A stretch of DNA of 64,000 bases from DASQZK01 sp963764345 (GTDB taxonomy: Bacteria > Bacteroidota > Bacteroidia > Bacteroidales > GCA-2748055): assembly GCA_963764345.1 (NCBI GenBank), contig CAVXSF010000008.1:124001-188000 (forward strand). Direction: 5' to 3'. Position 1 is the first letter of the stretch. The number at the start of each line of letters is the position of its first letter. The notes under the pieces were generated by a model that was not told the origin of the DNA, made no database searches, and was given only the letters and a program-made list of their open reading frames with translations. Below are positions 60,314 through 64,000 of the stretch, one piece after another. A program made the position numbers and the translations under genes.

Positions 60314-62647
60314 CTACTTCCCTTCCATACTTTCTGCCAGCGCACGGGCATGTCCGAGAAATTCATCCACCGACATTTCCCGTATAAAAACAAAACCATG
60401 TGTGGCTCTTACCTTCGGATGGGGGTGTTCGTAAAAGAAATTCTTACCCATGAGTAACTGGATATCATTCATTTGTTCAACCCATATTTTTTCCGTCAGC
60501 AGGCTGAACGGACCATCCAGTTCATACGACGGAAAGGAGGCATTGACCTGGCTGATATAACAGTTACGGAATGAATTTTCCAGAGTAGCCATAGCATTTA
60601 GTGAAACAGGTATAAAAAGGTTTGCATCGGCAGGGTGGAAACGGTACCACACATTCCGGTATCCCCTTATTCTCAGTCCGGAGACATCATTTTCCCCGGC
60701 ATATCGGCGGAGAGCTTCGGCTATGGCCTGCAGCACTTTGTAATGGGTATCGGGTCCGCTGCCTTCGGGATCAAAGGCAAGGCTAAGCACCGTTGGTTTA
60801 ATTTCGGAAAGCATTTCATAAACCGGATCCACGTCACGGTGTATTTCCGGTTCCTCGGTAAAAATATCACCTTTATAGAATCCCAGCCGGTTGTGCCGGC
60901 AGCTTCCGGCTTTCACACCAAAATGTGCCCACACCAGTTCTTCTTCAAATTCCCGGATCATTCCTTTCAGCTTTTGAATATCCGGCGGGTTCTTTTCTCC
61001 GTCGTAAAACCCTGAAATCATGTTAATGAGTTCCCTGACTTTGGTGGTCAGCTCTTCCGTGGATTTAAGTTCGTAAAGGCTCACCATGTTTCTGACCATC
61101 CGGTGGGCCAGTCCGCGTCTCTTCCCGTATTCATCACGTTCGGCCACCTTGTTGAGGAAATGATTGACATCCTTGTCAAATTTATAGCGGTAACCATCCC
61201 TGAAAAAATCAGGATAATGAAGCATCTTTATTTCATCCTTGTCCATCAGGTTCAGGATATTTTCGAGCACTTCTTTAATAAGATCATTCGTCACAGAAGT
61301 AAAGCCTGAAGTAAGGACGGAAAAGTAAAACTGATTGCTGGGTTGTCTCAGCTGCTGACTGACATGCGGAAGTATACCCAGCATGATATCATCGTGATGA
61401 GGGCCGGTATGGAGATATACTTCATTTTCTTCCTTTACCATGCCCTGTTCAATACGCCGGATGGTTTCTAACCTGACCTCCTCAGGAGTGTTTTCATTGA
61501 GATTGGGAATCAGGCGGCAATATGGGTCGGATTTCAGTTCTTCAATGGTCAGTTTCATGGCGTATCTTTCGATCCGTTTGCACAGATCGGTGATGGCTCT
61601 GAATGTTTTTTCAAAGGTCCATTCTCCCTCATGGTAATACCTTTCCATGCTGTCGGTTAGTGTTGAAGCAGCACCTTTGGTAAGATAGAAACGGGCGTTT
61701 TTCAGCTGATGAAGAGCCGTCCCGGGATACAAGACATCGGGATCATTTTCCAGCACATCCCTGACCATTTTTGCCTTTGCCTCGCCTGCAGCAAAAATAA
61801 TGGCAACGGCATCGGGATTCCAGGTTATGGTTCCTAGTCCTATGGTAATCACAAGCCGGTTACGGGAAACTTCGATTCCCCCCAGGTCTGAGGCCGCTGC
61901 GGCCTGGGTCTCATAATTGGTAGCTGTGAGTCGCGTGGTAGAGTAATGGTCACTGCCGCGGACGTTGAAAGCGATATGTCCGTCGGGACCAATCCCGCCC
62001 AGAAAGAAGCCAATCCCACCCATGGCCCTGATCTTCTCCTCATATTCACGGCACCAGTTGTCGACCATATAAATAGCTTTCTGCTGGACAATTTCCCTGT
62101 CTCCATTGGCTTCCCTGTTGCGAAGCGTCAGATCAATCTTGTGATCGGGGAAAATCTCCCTGAAGGGTTTCCCTTCCGGCAGGGGTATTTCCGCTGAATT
62201 GATCAAAAGACAATTGTCTTTCGAAAGGTTGAAATTCCTGATATAAAATTCCGTGACATAATTGCAGAAACTATTATGCTGGGAGGGGTCGATGGGATAA
62301 AATTCATCCATCTGGACAAATCTGAGATTTTTTGTCTCGGGCTTAGCGAGATTCTTCGTGCCATGGGTGGATAGAATATCCTTCACCTCTTGCTTTTCCC
62401 AGTTATCAAGCAGGTATTTGGTCCATTTGATGAAATATTCAGGTGTTTTTCCGGTGGGGAGGCTGACGACGCCCTTCGGATTTTCGGCTACCCATTCAAT
62501 AAACCGGAGGGCTGTCAGGAGACCCAGTTCAGGAAAATTATTGACCAGAAGGTAAGGGAGCCTTGTTGTAATCGCCTTAACATCAGATCGTTCAAAAAAG
62601 AATTTTTCGATATTTGAAAATTGAGGTGTTTTCATGATTTCATTCAT
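60314..62647 (-). CDS. nagB: NagB-like glucosamine-6-phosphate deaminase fused to a PIG-L (LmbE) domain
   Basis: The N-terminal part is a NagB-type sugar-phosphate isomerase/deaminase that converts glucosamine-6-phosphate to fructose-6-phosphate and ammonia: VVSLPTGKTPEYFIKW near residue 60, RFVQMDEFYPIDPSQHNSF near 110, and GGIGPDGHIAFNVRGSD near 218. The C-terminal part has the PIG-L/LmbE metal motif HTGPHHDDIMLGILPHV near 412 and later AHFGVKAGSCRHNRLGFY. That family deacetylates GlcNAc-type sugars, so the fusion could couple deacetylation with deamination. The length of 777 residues matches the fused form known in Bacteroidota. A start at 62635 (MKTPQFS) is an alternative. The stop touches the tandem array. 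Confidence 0.88.
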   Translation of the reverse strand: MNEIMKTPQFSNIEKFFFERSDVKAITTRLPYLLVNNFPELGLLTALRFIEWVAENPKGVVSLPTGKTPEYFIKWTKYLLDNWEKQEVKDILSTHGTKNLAKPETKNLRFVQMDEFYPIDPSQHNSFCNYVTEFYIRNFNLSKDNCLLINSAEIPLPEGKPFREIFPDHKIDLTLRNREANGDREIVQQKAIYMVDNWCREYEEKIRAMGGIGFFLGGIGPDGHIAFNVRGSDHYSTTRLTATNYETQAAAASDLGGIEVSRNRLVITIGLGTITWNPDAVAIIFAAGEAKAKMVRDVLENDPDVLYPGTALHQLKNARFYLTKGAASTLTDSMERYYHEGEWTFEKTFRAITDLCKRIERYAMKLTIEELKSDPYCRLIPNLNENTPEEVRLETIRRIEQGMVKEENEVYLHTGPHHDDIMLGILPHVSQQLRQPSNQFYFSVLTSGFTSVTNDLIKEVLENILNLMDKDEIKMLHYPDFFRDGYRYKFDKDVNHFLNKVAERDEYGKRRGLAHRMVRNMVSLYELKSTEELTTKVRELINMISGFYDGEKNPPDIQKLKGMIREFEEELVWAHFGVKAGSCRHNRLGFYKGDIFTEEPEIHRDVDPVYEMLSEIKPTVLSLAFDPEGSGPDTHYKVLQAIAEALRRYAGENDVSGLRIRGYRNVWYRFHPADANLFIPVSLNAMATLENSFRNCYISQVNASFPSYELDGPFSLLTEKIWVEQMNDIQLLMGKNFFYEHPHPKVRATHGFVFIREMSVDEFLGHARALAESMEGK

Positions 62648-62798
62648 TAATGAGGAAAGAAAGGAATACGAAAATTAGTGATTCACAAGGCTTAAAGCAA
62701 CCTTTTTTTAGAAGATTATTTCCGGCACTTGAGAAATGGAATCAGATCCCGGAATCGTCCTGCATCCCGGCAAGATGATCCTGCATCAACAGCCCGGG

Positions 62799-63995
62799 TT
62801 AAATCCTTCCGGGATAGGCCCGCAGAGCTTCATCCAGGCATATCATGGCTTTTTCAAGGTCTTCCTTTTTCAGCACATAAGCAATCCTGACCTGGTGTTT
62901 TCCAAGCTCAGGCCTGGAGTAAAAACCGGAGGCGGGGGCAAGCATGACCGTCTGGTTGTGATATTCAAAATCACTCAGCAACCATTGTGCAAATTTATCG
63001 GTATCATCGACAGGCAGTTGGGCAATGGTATAAAAAGCACCTCCGGGCATGGGGCATATCACGCCTTCCATCTCATTCAGCGCTTTAACCATGAAATTCC
63101 GGCGCCCGATGTATTCGTGGTATACTTCATCGAAGTATGATTTCGGGGTATCAATTGCGGCTTCACCAAAGACCTGGCCGAAGGAGGGCGGGCTTAACCT
63201 GGCCTGGCCGAATTTCAGGGCTGTACTGATTACCTCATGGTTCTTGCTGATCAGTGCGCCGATCCGCACTCCGCAGGCACTGTAACGTTTGGAAAGGGAG
63301 TCGATAAGAATGATATTTTCATCGATCCCTTTAAGATTCATTACGGAAAAATGTTCCCTGCCATCATAACAAAACTCCCTGTAAACTTCATCGGCAAACA
63401 GGAAAAGGTCATGCTTCTTCACCAGTTTGCCAAGTGCTTCAATCTCTTCCTTTGAATAGAGGTAACCGGTAGGGTTGTTCGGATTACAGATGAGTATTCC
63501 CCGTGTTTTCGGACCGATATGTTTCTCGAATTCTTCAATGGGGGGAAGGGCAAAGTTCGTTTCGATACCGGAAGTTACGGGTACCACTTTTACGCCGGCA
63601 GTAAGGGAAAATCCGTTGTAATTGGCATAATAAGGCTCAGGAATGATAATCTCTTCATCCTCACTGATGGTAGACATCAGGGCAAACAAAATAGCTTCCG
63701 ATCCCCCGGTGGTAACCAGGATCTCGTCATATTCAACGTTTATGCCAATGCTCTTGTAATAGCCGGAGAGTTTTCTGCGGTAACTCTCATGTCCGGCTGA
63801 ATGGCTGTATTCAATCACACTGGCTCTAAAGTTCCTGACAGCCTCGAGTGCCCCTTCCGGTGTGGGGATGTCGGGCTGACCTATGTTCAGATGATAGACC
63901 TTCCGGCCTTTGCGTACGGCTTCCTCAGCAAACGGTACCAGTTTTCTTATCGGCGAAGCAGGCATTAACCTGCCTTTTCTGGAAATGGATGGCAT
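62799..63995 (-). CDS. Class I/II pyridoxal-phosphate aminotransferase (aspartate aminotransferase-like)
   Basis: This is a PLP-dependent aminotransferase of fold type I. Visible features are YHLNIGQPDIPTPEG at the start (about residue 33), VTTGGSEAILFAL near 95, ILICNPNNPTGYLYS near 168, the FADEVYREFCYD Asp/Tyr pair near 200, and the PLP-lysine in LIDSLSKRYSACGVRIG near 233. The length of 398 residues is normal. The substrate cannot be set from sequence alone; aspartate or a related amino acid is likely. The start is only five bases from the window edge (MPSISRKG at 63995), and an upstream start cannot be excluded. Confidence 0.88.
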   Translation of the reverse strand: MPSISRKGRLMPASPIRKLVPFAEEAVRKGRKVYHLNIGQPDIPTPEGALEAVRNFRASVIEYSHSAGHESYRRKLSGYYKSIGINVEYDEILVTTGGSEAILFALMSTISEDEEIIIPEPYYANYNGFSLTAGVKVVPVTSGIETNFALPPIEEFEKHIGPKTRGILICNPNNPTGYLYSKEEIEALGKLVKKHDLFLFADEVYREFCYDGREHFSVMNLKGIDENIILIDSLSKRYSACGVRIGALISKNHEVISTALKFGQARLSPPSFGQVFGEAAIDTPKSYFDEVYHEYIGRRNFMVKALNEMEGVICPMPGGAFYTIAQLPVDDTDKFAQWLLSDFEYHNQTVMLAPASGFYSRPELGKHQVRIAYVLKKEDLEKAMICLDEALRAYPGRI

Positions 63996-64000
63996 TTTAT

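Overview
The window is a chromosomal segment of a Bacteroidota bacterium, most likely from the Bacteroidales side of the phylum. The evidence is the family content: a Porin_10-type porin, a TANFOR-domain giant protein, LptC-type and PKD/NHL lipoproteins, and acyl-ACP thioesterase. The Bacteroidota promoter form (TTTG, about 20 nt, then TAnnTTTG) recurs, and the 16S rRNA ends in the typical GGCTGGAACACC form. No strong Shine-Dalgarno sequences stand out, as is usual in this phylum. I cannot name a genus.

Layout. (1) 1-6.2 kb: end of the division and cell-wall cluster, murG (cut by the window edge), murC, ftsQ, ftsA, ftsZ, then yqeY and a terminator. (2) 6.5-14.3 kb: coaX followed by an envelope-biogenesis run: beta-barrel protein, TPR protein, lptC, small membrane protein, CNNM/CorC-type protein and a PpiD/SurA-like chaperone. 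(3) 14.5-26.4 kb: housekeeping genes on mixed strands (mfd, fbp, aspartate kinase, acyl-ACP thioesterase) and two orphan sensor histidine kinases. (4) 26.4-29.7 kb: a lipoprotein esterase flanked by gene-free DNA containing C-rich repeats and a duplicated hairpin element. (5) 29.7-41.2 kb: the main accessory feature, a tight one-strand operon encoding an outer-membrane-like beta-barrel, a roughly 2100-residue TANFOR-domain protein, a fibronectin-III protein and an IPT/NHL-repeat lipoprotein. (6) 41.4-46.2 kb: a second, ectoine-type aspartate kinase, a PKD lipoprotein, dihydroorotase and a dolichol-phosphate-mannose-synthase-like enzyme. (7) 46.6-52.8 kb: a complete rrn operon (16S, tRNA-Ile, two degenerate tRNA-Ala copies, tRNA-Ala, 23S, 5S) behind five tandem promoters. 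(8) 52.8-64 kb: porin, MltF-type lytic transglycosylase, CoA-type Nudix hydrolase, LolC/E-type permease, NamZ-type muramidase, a G-free 14-bp tandem array, a NagB/PIG-L fusion and an aminotransferase.

How the genes work together. Regions 1, 2 and 8 deal mainly with making, exporting to and turning over the cell envelope. Lytic transglycosylase, exo-muramidase and glucosamine-6-phosphate deaminase lie within 8 kb of each other, which fits peptidoglycan or amino-sugar recycling. Region 5 looks like a surface-exposed or secreted assembly of unknown function and is the best candidate for an undescribed system.

Data quality. Seven genes, including the essential ftsQ and ftsA, are broken by a total of eleven single-base frameshifts. 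All eleven need one extra base to be skipped, and all are in plus-strand genes. About half lie at homopolymers, so residual sequencing or assembly insertions are the likeliest cause. I annotate these genes as single interrupted coding regions.
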